Below are positions 41,759 to 49,673 of a stretch of DNA of 64,000 nt, piece by piece. Below the pieces are notes generated by a model. That model saw only the letters and a program-made list of their open reading frames with translations, was not told where the DNA came from and ran no database searches. The translations under genes and the position numbers were made by a program. Numbering within the stretch: the stretch's first letter is position 1; every line of letters starts with the position of its first letter. Source of the stretch: Prevotella sp. UBA4330 (GTDB lineage Bacteria; Bacteroidota; Bacteroidia; Bacteroidales; Bacteroidaceae); contig DGTS01000011.1 of assembly GCA_002394385.1 (NCBI GenBank), forward strand, positions 203,884 to 267,883, written 5' to 3'.

Positions 41759-42589
41759 TAAAAAATCCTCGCCGAGTCGGAAACCTTCTTCATAAAGGCG
41801 CTCCAGTTTGTCGGTATCGCGAGTGACGCGCCCCACTTCCAGCGGACGTTCGGGGCGGATTACGACAATCTCTCCCCAACGTTCCATACGCTCCATCATT
41901 TCGAGTTGTTCGTTATAGGCCTCGATACGGTGGCTCAAAGCAACTCTCAGACGAGGGTATTCATCGTATATAAGAGGTGGTAATTTCATGTCGTGCCCCT
42001 TCGAACGATAGCCCATGTTGCGCGTAGAGATAACAATGTTGAAGTCGTGCCCCGTGTCAACGGCGCGTTGTATTGGTATGCTGTCAATGATTCCGCCGTC
42101 GAGCATCGGTGTACCGTCCACTTCGACAACACTGCTGACAAACGGCAATGCCGAGGAAGCCATGATGATATCGTTCAGACGCTGAGGGTTCTTGTATTCA
42201 GAGAGATACTCTGAGCGCCCGGTATGGCAGTTTGTAGTAACGACCTCGAACTCAGCACCACTCTTGGAATAAGTCTCCCAGTCGAAAGGAACAAGTTTAT
42301 TGGGGAATTCGTCATAAAGAAGTTTGCGGTCGAAGATGCTCCGCTGCGTGATGAGATTCTTCAGCCCGATGTAGTCATACTGTCCGAGCATGTTGATATT
42401 CGCTATCCTCGCCCGGCGGATTTGATGGCTCATGTACGACACACCGTTGCATGCGCCAGCAGATACGGCAACGACATAACGGAAATACAGGTCGTGCTTC
42501 ATGAACGCATCAAGCACACCGGTGGTGAAAACGCCACGCATTCCGCCACCTTCCAGCACCAATCCAGTATTCCTGTTTATCTTCATCAC
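41741..42589 (-). CDS. Patatin-like phospholipase
   Basis: 282 aa. Oxyanion loop LEGGGMRGVFTTGV, nucleophile Ser in VAVSAGACNG, and catalytic Asp in MLDGGIIDSIPI (D-G-G). About the size of the YjjU/RssA group of bacterial patatin-like proteins. Cytoplasmic, no signal peptide. Substrate (phospholipid or other acyl ester) unknown. The last codons (LLNVEG) come from the tandem-repeat arm. Confidence 0.9.
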   Translation of the reverse strand: MMKINRNTGLVLEGGGMRGVFTTGVLDAFMKHDLYFRYVVAVSAGACNGVSYMSHQIRRARIANINMLGQYDYIGLKNLITQRSIFDRKLLYDEFPNKLVPFDWETYSKSGAEFEVVTTNCHTGRSEYLSEYKNPQRLNDIIMASSALPFVSSVVEVDGTPMLDGGIIDSIPIQRAVDTGHDFNIVISTRNMGYRSKGHDMKLPPLIYDEYPRLRVALSHRIEAYNEQLEMMERMERWGEIVVIRPERPLEVGRVTRDTDKLERLYEEGFRLGEDFLLNVEG

Positions 42590-42637
42590 TCTATATTTAT
42601 TGCAAAGATAATATTTTTCCTTTTATCAACAAAATAA

Positions 42638-42668
42638 TTTGTTATCCAATTTTATATTCGTATATTTG
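42638..42668 (+). promoter_or_regulatory. Consensus Bacteroidetes promoter for the M24 peptidase
   Basis: TTTG (42638-42641), 19 bases, TATATTTG (42661-42668), 28 bases before the ATG. Confidence 0.85.
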
Positions 42669-42696
42669 CAAAGTTAATTTATAAAATCATATAACT

Positions 42697-44091
42697 ATGT
42701 TCAATAAAGACGTTTATGTAGAAAGGCGAGCACAACTGAAGAAGTTGGTGAACAGCGGTATTATAATATTGTTCGGCAACAACGAGTCGCCAAACAACTA
42801 TCCCTCAAACTCTTATTATCCATTCCGTCAGGACTCCTCGTTCCTGTATTATTTCGGACAGCGCCGCGACGGACTGGTGGGTGTTATCGACATCGACAAC
42901 GATAAGGAAACCCTTATTGGCGACGACATCGACATCGAGGACATCGTTTGGTATGGCTCTGTGGACAGCGTGGCCGACCTTGCCGCACAGGTGGGTGTTG
43001 CCAACAGTGCCCCGATGGCTTACCTCCGTTCCGTTTGCAGCGATGCAATAGCAGCAAAGCGCACTATCCACTTCCTGCCTCCCTATCGTCACGACACCAA
43101 GATACAGATAATGAACCTGCTCGGCATTCACCCTTCGAAGCAGAAAGAAGCCGCCTCAGTAGAACTAATAATGGCTGTCATCAAGATGCGTCAGGTGAAA
43201 ACCGACCTCGAAATAAAAGAAATTGAGAAGGCATGTGCCATAGGTTATGAGATGCACACCACCGCAATGCGACTCACCCGACCGGGACTCACCGAGAAAT
43301 ATATCGGCGGACAGGTGGACGGCGTTGCCCATTCACTGGGCGAGCAGGTGAGTTTCGCCACTATCTTCACACAGCACGGCGAGATAATGCACGGCACTCC
43401 ATCGTATAATGTGCTTGAAAGCGGACGACTGGCACTGTGCGATGCTGGTGCAGAGAACGCAGAGAACTACTGCTCGGACAACACCCGCACTTTCCCCGTT
43501 AACGGGAAATTCACGCAGAGACAACTCGAAATATACAGCATCGTGGAGGCATGCCACGACTATGTTCTTGACGTTGCCAAGCCTGGTGTGCTGTGGTATG
43601 ACGTTCACATGGAGGTTTGCCGAATGATGACCAACCGCCTGAAGGAGATAGGACTGATGAAGGGCGACACCGAAGAGGCTGTTCGCGCCGGCGCTCATGC
43701 CATGTTCCTGCCTCACGGACTGGGTCACATGATGGGTATGGACGTACATGATATGGAAGGACTGGGGCAGAACTACGTGGGTTTCGACGACGAGATACAA
43801 CCTTCCACACAGTTCGGCACCAACGCCCTGCGCTGTGGCAAGCGTCTGCAAGAGGGCTTCGTGATGACCGACGAGCCAGGCATCTACTTCATTCCCGCTC
43901 TCATTGACAACTGGCGTGCACAAGACCTGCACCGCGACTTCATCAACTACGACCTGCTGGAGACCTACAAGGACTTTGGCGGAATCCGCATCGAGGACGA
44001 CATCCTCATAACTGCCGACGGCTGCCGCTTCCTCGGCAAGGACCGCATCCCTTACCATCCAGAGGACATCGAGGACTTCATGGCTCAATAG
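42697..44091 (+). CDS. pepP: Xaa-Pro aminopeptidase (M24, aminopeptidase P family)
   Basis: 464 aa. N-terminal AMP_N domain (FGNNESPNNYPSNSYYPFRQDSSFLYYFG) and C-terminal pita-bread metalloprotease. Metal ligands fall in LCDAGAENAENYCSDNTRTFPVNGKF, LPHGLGHMMGMDVHDMEG, MTDEPGIYFIP and GGIRIEDDILIT. It releases an N-terminal residue before proline, with two Mn/Co ions. Confidence 0.94.
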   Translation: MFNKDVYVERRAQLKKLVNSGIIILFGNNESPNNYPSNSYYPFRQDSSFLYYFGQRRDGLVGVIDIDNDKETLIGDDIDIEDIVWYGSVDSVADLAAQVGVANSAPMAYLRSVCSDAIAAKRTIHFLPPYRHDTKIQIMNLLGIHPSKQKEAASVELIMAVIKMRQVKTDLEIKEIEKACAIGYEMHTTAMRLTRPGLTEKYIGGQVDGVAHSLGEQVSFATIFTQHGEIMHGTPSYNVLESGRLALCDAGAENAENYCSDNTRTFPVNGKFTQRQLEIYSIVEACHDYVLDVAKPGVLWYDVHMEVCRMMTNRLKEIGLMKGDTEEAVRAGAHAMFLPHGLGHMMGMDVHDMEGLGQNYVGFDDEIQPSTQFGTNALRCGKRLQEGFVMTDEPGIYFIPALIDNWRAQDLHRDFINYDLLETYKDFGGIRIEDDILITADGCRFLGKDRIPYHPEDIEDFMAQ

Positions 44092-44129
44092 CGAACGCCA
44101 TGTTTGCTGTGCTGTCATCCGCAGTTCCG

Positions 44130-44154
44130 TATGTTGCGTTGCCAACGCAACATA
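44130..44154. repeat. Perfect palindrome before a REP-transposase remnant
   Basis: TATGTTGCGTTG C CAACGCAACATA, a 12-base perfect stem with a single-base centre, 16 bases before the transposase-like start codon. This is the kind of hairpin bound by IS200/REP-associated Y1 transposases. Confidence 0.8.
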
Positions 44155-44170
44155 CAAAACAACAACAATA

Positions 44171-44371
44171 ATGGACAGAGAGACCTACGAAAGCCAGAAG
44201 CCCTTTGCTGGAGAGAAGAAGCCTTCCATGCTTCGCCGTTGTGTCGGTCACGACTACACAGGGCGCCAGATGTACATGGTGACTATGGTGACAGAGAATC
44301 GTCGTCCTTTATTTGGAAGTGTTGTTGGGAACAGCGAGGCTGAAGAAGGAACAGCAGATGCCACCTCGTAG
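44171..44371 (+). pseudogene. REP-associated (Y1) transposase, N-terminal remnant
   Basis: 66 codons: MDRETYESQKPFAGEKKP, then LRRCVGHDYTGRQMYMVTMVTENRRPLFGSVVG. The last part is the typical first strand pair of IS200/RAYT-like transposases in Bacteroidales (from memory). The catalytic His-u-His motif and tyrosine are missing because the frame ends after ATADATS-type residues. The palindrome just upstream supports the call. Confidence 0.55.
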
Positions 44372-44715
44372 ACTGGAGATACTACCCCAGCACAGAGTCG
44401 ATGGTTGCTGCTGTAAGGAACGTACACGCCTTGGAGAATCAGGCTCTCGTCAACCTCTTCCCGACAGAAGGCCCGACCACTATCGTGCGCTCGGTTGCAG
44501 ATGACCTGACAGGTCACAAGGTGAAGGTGACAAAACTTGACAACGGAGTTCGTCTTGACGGGCTTGTTGCCGGAAAGAAAGTACGTCTCTTCCGCTCTGA
44601 CGGCATAACAGAGTTCAAGAAGGAGGCAACCGGAAACACGATGTTCATTCCGCTTACCCGCAACGATGTCTATCTGCTGAGCACAGGGGAGGAAGTGTTC
44701 AAGTTCAGTTACTAA
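44371..44715 (+). pseudogene. C-terminal fragment of a secreted protein
   Basis: An open frame continuing from DWRYYPSTESMVAAVRN through TTIVRSVADDLTGHKVKVT and VRLDGLVAGKKVRLFRSDG to VYLLSTGEEVFKFSY. The beta-rich end resembles the C-terminal domains of large secreted Bacteroidetes proteins. No start codon or signal peptide belongs to it; it abuts the transposase remnant in another frame. A scar of deletion is the best reading. Confidence 0.5.
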
Positions 44716-44745
44716 AAGTCGTAGAAGTAAGAGGTACTTAAAAGT

Positions 44746-44790
44746 GGCACGCCCATTGCATTTTGTGAAATGTGATGGGCGTGTCTTATA
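44746..44790. terminator. Long hairpin between convergent regions
   Basis: GGCACGCCCATTGCATTT pairs with AAATGTGATGGGCGTGTC around a four-base loop, about 18 pairs with wobble. TCTTATA follows on the plus strand. Confidence 0.65.
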
Positions 44791-44850
44791 TGTGAAAGAA
44801 ACACTATTTCTTTAGGAACTCCTTATACCAAGCATGGCAACCTATCTATT

Positions 44851-46431
44851 CTATCGAGACTGTCTCCACGCCTGATGTGCCTCTTCCTCGGTATCATACC
44901 AGCCGCCTACACGTCTAAAGCCTCGTCCTACGACGGCATAGCCCTTCTCCTTATCCTTTAGTATATAGTAAGAGCCGTTATTGTTATAAGCCTTGATTTC
45001 CTCAAAACCGGTATTTCCTTCAATACTCAGTTTTTCTCTATGCCAGTTGAAGATATTATAGTAAGGATAGTCATCCCCAATCAATACATAAGCATCATCA
45101 TATTGCGTGATATTGTGGCCATCAGCAATCACTTCGCCGTCTTCATTAATGATAAAAGAAGCCACGGTCTGCTCGTCTTCGCCTACATATAGGAGACTTT
45201 TCCCATCCACCGTTCCTCCAAGTACACGGATGTTATAACCATCTCTTACGAAATCTCCTTTACCGTCATACACCTGCCTGTACCCGCTGGTAAATTCGGC
45301 GATGATATACTTGCCCTGTCCCTCAAAATGGACATCACGCAATTCTCCGATGTTCTTGTAACCTGACCTTCCTTCTTTCAACTCCTGTTGTGAAACTGGT
45401 CTAAGGTCTCCATTAGACAGTCGCTCGAGAATAGTCCAATGATACCTTCCGTTGTCTTCGTGGGTACCGAGAATAACTGCGCCCTCATCGTGGTTGTATC
45501 GTTCTATGTCGAACTCTCTGGGGATTTCTTCGTCGTATTCCGATTCATAGGCAAACAAAAGGCCCTCGTCAATCTCTCCCCAATCGTGTACTCCAATGAC
45601 TTCCACGGGCTTTTCATGCCGGATGTTCGTCTCATTGATGCCGGAGAACTGCGGTGCCGGCTGACGTAGAGGCATCTCCATCAACGGTTCCGACACTTTA
45701 GGGCGTTCTGATGCAGGCGTATAGTCCTTTAGGCTCGTACTTGGGTTCTGTCCTGGTTTGGGTTTATATTCCGGGCAGGTTTGTTTGTGGAGCCATGGGG
45801 TATTAGCAAATATGTTGGATGCATCATTAATGCCGTACGCCTTAACACTCGCTTTGCATATATTGCATTCATATGTAAGTTTGATTCGCTCAGTAGACGA
45901 GGACGAAGAACTGTTTGAATCTGATGACGAACTGGAGGTATAGGTGGGATGATCCTTCTTCCACCAGGCATCATTGACGCGTCGCTTCAGTTCTGACCAA
46001 AGTTCCTCGCGCCTGTCCAAGGCCTCCCTGTATGCCTTCTTTTTCCATTTCTTATCAGAAAAACGTATCTCGTTGTGTAATCTTCTGTATTCGCTCTGCA
46101 CTTTGCCCAACTGACAACTGCCAGTATGATGTAAATTGCCACACTCAGGACAACGATATCTTCCTCTACCGTATTCATCTAGATTCACATCAGTTCTCTC
46201 GTTGAAAGGACGACTGGGTTTCGACGATGTTGAACTCGACGACGAACTGTTTGAAGACGATGAAGACTCGTTTGCCGGCTCAGAATAATATGGACAACCG
46301 CGATTATGGGCTTCACCTGTTTTCAGGTTTACATCGCAATAGGCACAATGCGGATCGGAAACGGGAAACTGTGCACGGACCGACAACACGGCAGCCGATG
46401 CAATCGCTACCAATAAAGCAATTCTTTTCAT
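44851..46431 (-). CDS. Secreted Cys/His-motif protein of unknown function
   Basis: 526 aa with signal peptide MKRIALLVAIASAAVLSVRA. Three cysteine clusters of the C-x2-C...H-x3-C-P kind: HCAYCDVNLKTGEAHNRGCP (~23-42), RCPECGNLHHTGSC (~93-106), and ECNICKASVK ... LHKQTCP (~187-221). Serine runs separate them. The C-terminal half (~290-520) has beta repeats with Y/G-rich blocks such as SLLYVGEDEQTVASFIINED and SYYILKDKEKGYAVVG, resembling WG-type repeats. Third gene of a probable three-gene operon. Function unknown. Confidence 0.6.
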   Translation of the reverse strand: MKRIALLVAIASAAVLSVRAQFPVSDPHCAYCDVNLKTGEAHNRGCPYYSEPANESSSSSNSSSSSSTSSKPSRPFNERTDVNLDEYGRGRYRCPECGNLHHTGSCQLGKVQSEYRRLHNEIRFSDKKWKKKAYREALDRREELWSELKRRVNDAWWKKDHPTYTSSSSSDSNSSSSSSTERIKLTYECNICKASVKAYGINDASNIFANTPWLHKQTCPEYKPKPGQNPSTSLKDYTPASERPKVSEPLMEMPLRQPAPQFSGINETNIRHEKPVEVIGVHDWGEIDEGLLFAYESEYDEEIPREFDIERYNHDEGAVILGTHEDNGRYHWTILERLSNGDLRPVSQQELKEGRSGYKNIGELRDVHFEGQGKYIIAEFTSGYRQVYDGKGDFVRDGYNIRVLGGTVDGKSLLYVGEDEQTVASFIINEDGEVIADGHNITQYDDAYVLIGDDYPYYNIFNWHREKLSIEGNTGFEEIKAYNNNGSYYILKDKEKGYAVVGRGFRRVGGWYDTEEEAHQAWRQSR

Positions 46432-46472
46432 AATCGTATTGTTTTATAGGTCATTCTTTTATAACTATTATT

Positions 46473-47243
46473 CTATTTCTGCAAGTCAGGAACTTGCTGA
46501 ACTTCAATCACTTTATTGAAAAGCGGACAATCGCTTTTATGGTTGCGAGGGTTTTCCATGAAAAGTTTTGCCGACTTACCATGAAAAGTGGCGCCACATT
46601 GTGGACATGTAATCTCAATATCACGCATTTGCTGAGGTGCAAATACTGATTCCTGCTGTGGAAATTCTTCGACATTCGGATTCAGACTTTCAAGAGCCGT
46701 GATGAGCGCATCTATCTCCTGCTTGGAACCGAAAGGCATGATAAAACCGGGATGACGGTTCTTGTCCCTGTCAACGATAGGTGCCACACTAAGATATACA
46801 GCACCATCACCCACGAACATCATCTGCGTATAAGCCTCCACATGGGCATCCTTCATGTTGTGATACTCCGGTTCTGGCGGTGTGCCCATATCAAACCATG
46901 CCGTCACGTTCTTGAAGTTTGTATCGAACAGGACTGCTGAATCCTCGATGCCTGTAACAGGTGCCTTTGTCTCCCACCACAGCCCTGCCTTGTCAGCAAG
47001 AGAACGCAGTTCCTTGACAAATGCCGGGATGTGCTTACTCGATAAACGTATTCCAACGATTGGGATATGCCTGTTAAGCGACTGGCCATAGATGAGACAG
47101 TCGAAAGACTTTCCCTTAACATTCTCTACCGACACGCCATAATACCTGTCGGTTACCGACGAGTGCCAGGAACCATATCTCTGAGCACTCGCACAGAGAC
47201 AATATACCGTAGCGACGGCTAATAATAACAGTTTTTTCCTCAT
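46473..47243 (-). CDS. Secreted protein with a C-terminal CCHC motif, unknown function
   Basis: 256 aa, signal peptide MRKKLLLLAVATVYCLCASA. The first ~200 residues are a globular alpha/beta domain (YYGVSVENVKGKSFDCLIYG, WFDMGTPPEPEYHNMKD). Near the C-terminus CPQCGATFHG ... NHKSDCP repeats the C-x2-C...H-x3-C-P pattern of the next gene. Start overlaps the stop of the upstream gene by 4 bases, so it is translationally coupled. No family recognised. Confidence 0.6.
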   Translation of the reverse strand: MRKKLLLLAVATVYCLCASAQRYGSWHSSVTDRYYGVSVENVKGKSFDCLIYGQSLNRHIPIVGIRLSSKHIPAFVKELRSLADKAGLWWETKAPVTGIEDSAVLFDTNFKNVTAWFDMGTPPEPEYHNMKDAHVEAYTQMMFVGDGAVYLSVAPIVDRDKNRHPGFIMPFGSKQEIDALITALESLNPNVEEFPQQESVFAPQQMRDIEITCPQCGATFHGKSAKLFMENPRNHKSDCPLFNKVIEVQQVPDLQK

Positions 47244-47713
47244 TTCTTCTGAGTTTTACAACACTTCTTGCAGCAATCCCCCTTCGCATACTCCACCTGT
47301 ACATCATCATTCCCGCTAATTTCAGGTTTGCATCCCTCAGCGAGGATAATCTTCTTCAGTTCAGACGCATTGCTGACATTAAGTTTCTCGAGTTTTGGCT
47401 GATTCCGCAGGTCTATTTCTTCCAACGGAGTGGTACCTACTCCAAGTGCGGTGAGGTTGGGGAAATACTTCAAGAAGTCGTAGTTGGTAATAACATTGCT
47501 GCGACCGCCTCTTTCAAGAGAGAGGAATGATGCTTTCATAGCCTCACAGCAATCCACTATTCCGTCGCCGTTGGCGTCAATATCCTTGAAGCATTGAGAG
47601 AAGATGTTGTTGTCTTCAATCTTGACAACAGTTTCTGCCTTGCAACACTTCTGTTCCTGTGCGTGCAACATGACAGCAAAGGTAACTAAAAATAAAAGCA
47701 TTAATTTTCTCAT
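47240..47713 (-). CDS. Secreted EF-hand/LRR-like small protein
   Basis: 157 aa with signal peptide (MRKLMLLFLVTFAVMLHA). DIDANGDGIVDCCEAMKASF has the Ca-binding EF-hand/dockerin loop plus a cysteine pair. LKYFPNLTALGVGTTPLEEIDLRNQPKLEKLNVSN is a short leucine-rich stretch. It ends with a Cys/Lys cluster (KGDCCKKCCKTQKK). First gene of the trio. Calcium or metal binding is suggested but unproven. Confidence 0.55.
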   Translation of the reverse strand: MRKLMLLFLVTFAVMLHAQEQKCCKAETVVKIEDNNIFSQCFKDIDANGDGIVDCCEAMKASFLSLERGGRSNVITNYDFLKYFPNLTALGVGTTPLEEIDLRNQPKLEKLNVSNASELKKIILAEGCKPEISGNDDVQVEYAKGDCCKKCCKTQKK

Positions 47714-47870
47714 AATTTCCGGTTCTTAGTTAAATATAGGTAATGAAAATGGTTTTTGCAAATGTAATAAAATTATCATTAGCCTCCAAATATAATTACA
47801 TAAATTATATAATAAATTCAAAAATGTCATATTCTCTGACGCAAAATGCACGTCTATTATAAATATTTTG

Positions 47871-47878
47871 TATCTTTG
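47871..47878 (+). promoter_or_regulatory. -7 box before the C1 peptidase
   Basis: TATCTTTG, 50 bases before the ATG; no clear -33 box. The rest of 47714-47928 is AT-rich with no gene. Confidence 0.55.
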
Positions 47879-47928
47879 CAAAGAATTACCAGTAATCAAC
47901 TAAAAAAAATCATAATAAAGAATTACAA

Positions 47929-49128
47929 ATGAAAAGATTCATGACGTTGGCTCTGGTGGCTGCGATGTTCAGCACAGGAGCAATGGCACAGGACGAGGCA
48001 GAGAACAAGAACAAGCCTGTGTTCACCACTATCAAGTCGCTGCCTATCACAAGCATCAAGGACCAGAACCGCTCGGGCACATGCTGGGCATACTCCACCC
48101 TCTCGTTCTTCGAGAGCGAGATACTGAAGGCTACAGGCAAGACGTACGACCTCTGCGAGATGTTCATCGCCAACAAGGACTACATGGAGCGTGCCGTTCT
48201 TACCGTTCGCATGCACGGCGACAGCCAGTTCTCACAGGGAGGTTCGGCAGGTGACGTGCTCGACATTATCAAGCGTCACGGCATTTGCCCCGAAAACGCG
48301 ATGCCACTGCCCGGCACCATGCAGGGCGACTCACTCGCCAACTTCAACGAGTTCTTTGAGGTGATGTCTCCATACGTTGACGCTGTGGCTAAGAGCAAGG
48401 CAAAGAAAATCTCTAATCAGTGGAAGCCAGGCCTGCAGGGCATTCTCGACGCATATCTGGGCAAGTGCCCCGAGACCTTCGTCTATGAGGGAAAGACATA
48501 CACTCCGAAGCAGTTCTCAGAGAGCCTCGGCATCAACTGGGACGACTATGTGAGCATAACAAGTTACACACACCACCCATTCTATACCTCATTCCCCGTG
48601 GAAGTGCAGGACAACTGGCGCTGGGACCGCTCTTACAACGTGCCTATGGACGAGATGATGCGCATCATCGACAACGCGCTTGACAAGGGTTACACCATCG
48701 CATGGGGCGGCGACGTGAGCGAGGAAGGCTTCACACGCAAGGGGCTGGGCATCGCCTACGACACCAAGGCAGTGCAGAGCCTCGCCGGAAGTGACGCCGC
48801 TCGCTGGCTGAAACTTTCCTCTACAGAGAAGAAGAGCAAACTCGACTCGCTGGGAGTGAACGCTCCTGAGATTGTTCCTACACAGGAAATGCGCCAGGAA
48901 GGCTTCGACAACTGGGAACTCACCGACGACCACGGAATGCACATCTACGGTCTGGCAAAGGACCAGAACGGCAAGGAGTACTACATGGTGAAGAACTCTT
49001 GGGGCGAGTATGGCGACTATAAGGGCACATGGTATATGACCAAGGCTTTCGTGGCTGCCAAGACTATGGACTACCTCGTGAACAAGAACGCCATTCCAAA
49101 GGACATCCGCAAGAAACTCGGCATCTAA
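47929..49128 (+). CDS. C1-family cysteine peptidase, bleomycin hydrolase/PepC type
   Basis: 399 aa. Signal peptide MKRFMTLALVAAMFSTGAMA, so it is exported, unlike classical cytoplasmic PepC. Catalytic Cys52 in NRSGTCWAYS, oxyanion Gln just before it (DQNRSG), His in TDDHGMHIYG and Asn in MVKNSWGEYGD. The long insert between Cys and His is normal for this branch. It likely trims peptides in the periplasm or outside the cell. A terminator follows. Confidence 0.92.
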   Translation: MKRFMTLALVAAMFSTGAMAQDEAENKNKPVFTTIKSLPITSIKDQNRSGTCWAYSTLSFFESEILKATGKTYDLCEMFIANKDYMERAVLTVRMHGDSQFSQGGSAGDVLDIIKRHGICPENAMPLPGTMQGDSLANFNEFFEVMSPYVDAVAKSKAKKISNQWKPGLQGILDAYLGKCPETFVYEGKTYTPKQFSESLGINWDDYVSITSYTHHPFYTSFPVEVQDNWRWDRSYNVPMDEMMRIIDNALDKGYTIAWGGDVSEEGFTRKGLGIAYDTKAVQSLAGSDAARWLKLSSTEKKSKLDSLGVNAPEIVPTQEMRQEGFDNWELTDDHGMHIYGLAKDQNGKEYYMVKNSWGEYGDYKGTWYMTKAFVAAKTMDYLVNKNAIPKDIRKKLGI

Positions 49129-49161
49129 CACATAAGACACCGATGCCCATCAGTGGCAACA

Positions 49162-49205
49162 CACTTACAGGCTGAATTGCACCGCAGTTCAGCCTGTTCT
49201 TTTTC
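49162..49205 (+). terminator. Rho-independent terminator after the C1 peptidase
   Basis: ACAGGCTGAA and TTCAGCCTGT pair around TTGCACCGCAG, followed by TCTTTTTCT. Confidence 0.9.
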
Positions 49206-49228
49206 TATAAAAACATAAAACGGAAAGC

Positions 49229-49412
49229 AAAATAGGCGATATTACTGACCAAAATAGCCTATTTTGCTGAGTAAAATAGGCTGTTTTACTTTCCAAAAGC
49301 ATATCAATGGCGTTGCGAAAGAGCATCAATGGGAAGGCGAAAGGACATCAATGGGAAGATGAAAGGACATCAATGGGAAGGCGAAAGGGCATCAATGGGA
49401 AAGGCGTTCCCT
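49229..49412. repeat. Two adjoining 22-bp tandem arrays with different units
   Basis: Array 1: AAAATAGGC-type units start at 49229, 49251, 49273 and 49295. Array 2: ATCAATGGGAAGGCGAAAGG-type units start at 49303, 49325, 49347, 49369 and 49391. Both have exactly 22-base spacing although the sequences are unrelated. They fill the 545-base gap before recJ; a family B repeat follows at 49415-49453 (CAATCCCCTCCTAACCTCCC, ACTAAGGGGCGG). No gene is seen in this gap. Confidence 0.92.
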
Positions 49413-49571
49413 ATCAATCCCCTCCTAACCTCCCCTTACTAAGGGGCGGAATTATCATGTACCCTGCTGCAAATGGCGGGCAACGACATTCAGAGTGGGC
49501 ATTCTATGGTTTAAAGAAACAAAAAAAATGTGATTTTTCTTGTAATCAGCGAATATGTCATTTTTATTTGC

Positions 49572-49579
49572 TAACTTTG
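49572..49579 (+). promoter_or_regulatory. -7 box before recJ
   Basis: TAACTTTG about 95 bases before the recJ start; no convincing -33 box. The weak match makes this a candidate only. Confidence 0.45.
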
Positions 49580-49673
49580 TGGCACATTCTATGCTCTTGC
49601 GAAAAAGACACGCTTCGAGAACGTCGGGAACAGCATAGGATTATGGCCAAGAAAGGAAATAAAAATAATATAA

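Noticed and set aside
49303..49412. 22-bp repeats as a possible CRISPR array
   Set aside because: Repeats are directly joined with no unique spacers and no cas genes are present in the window.
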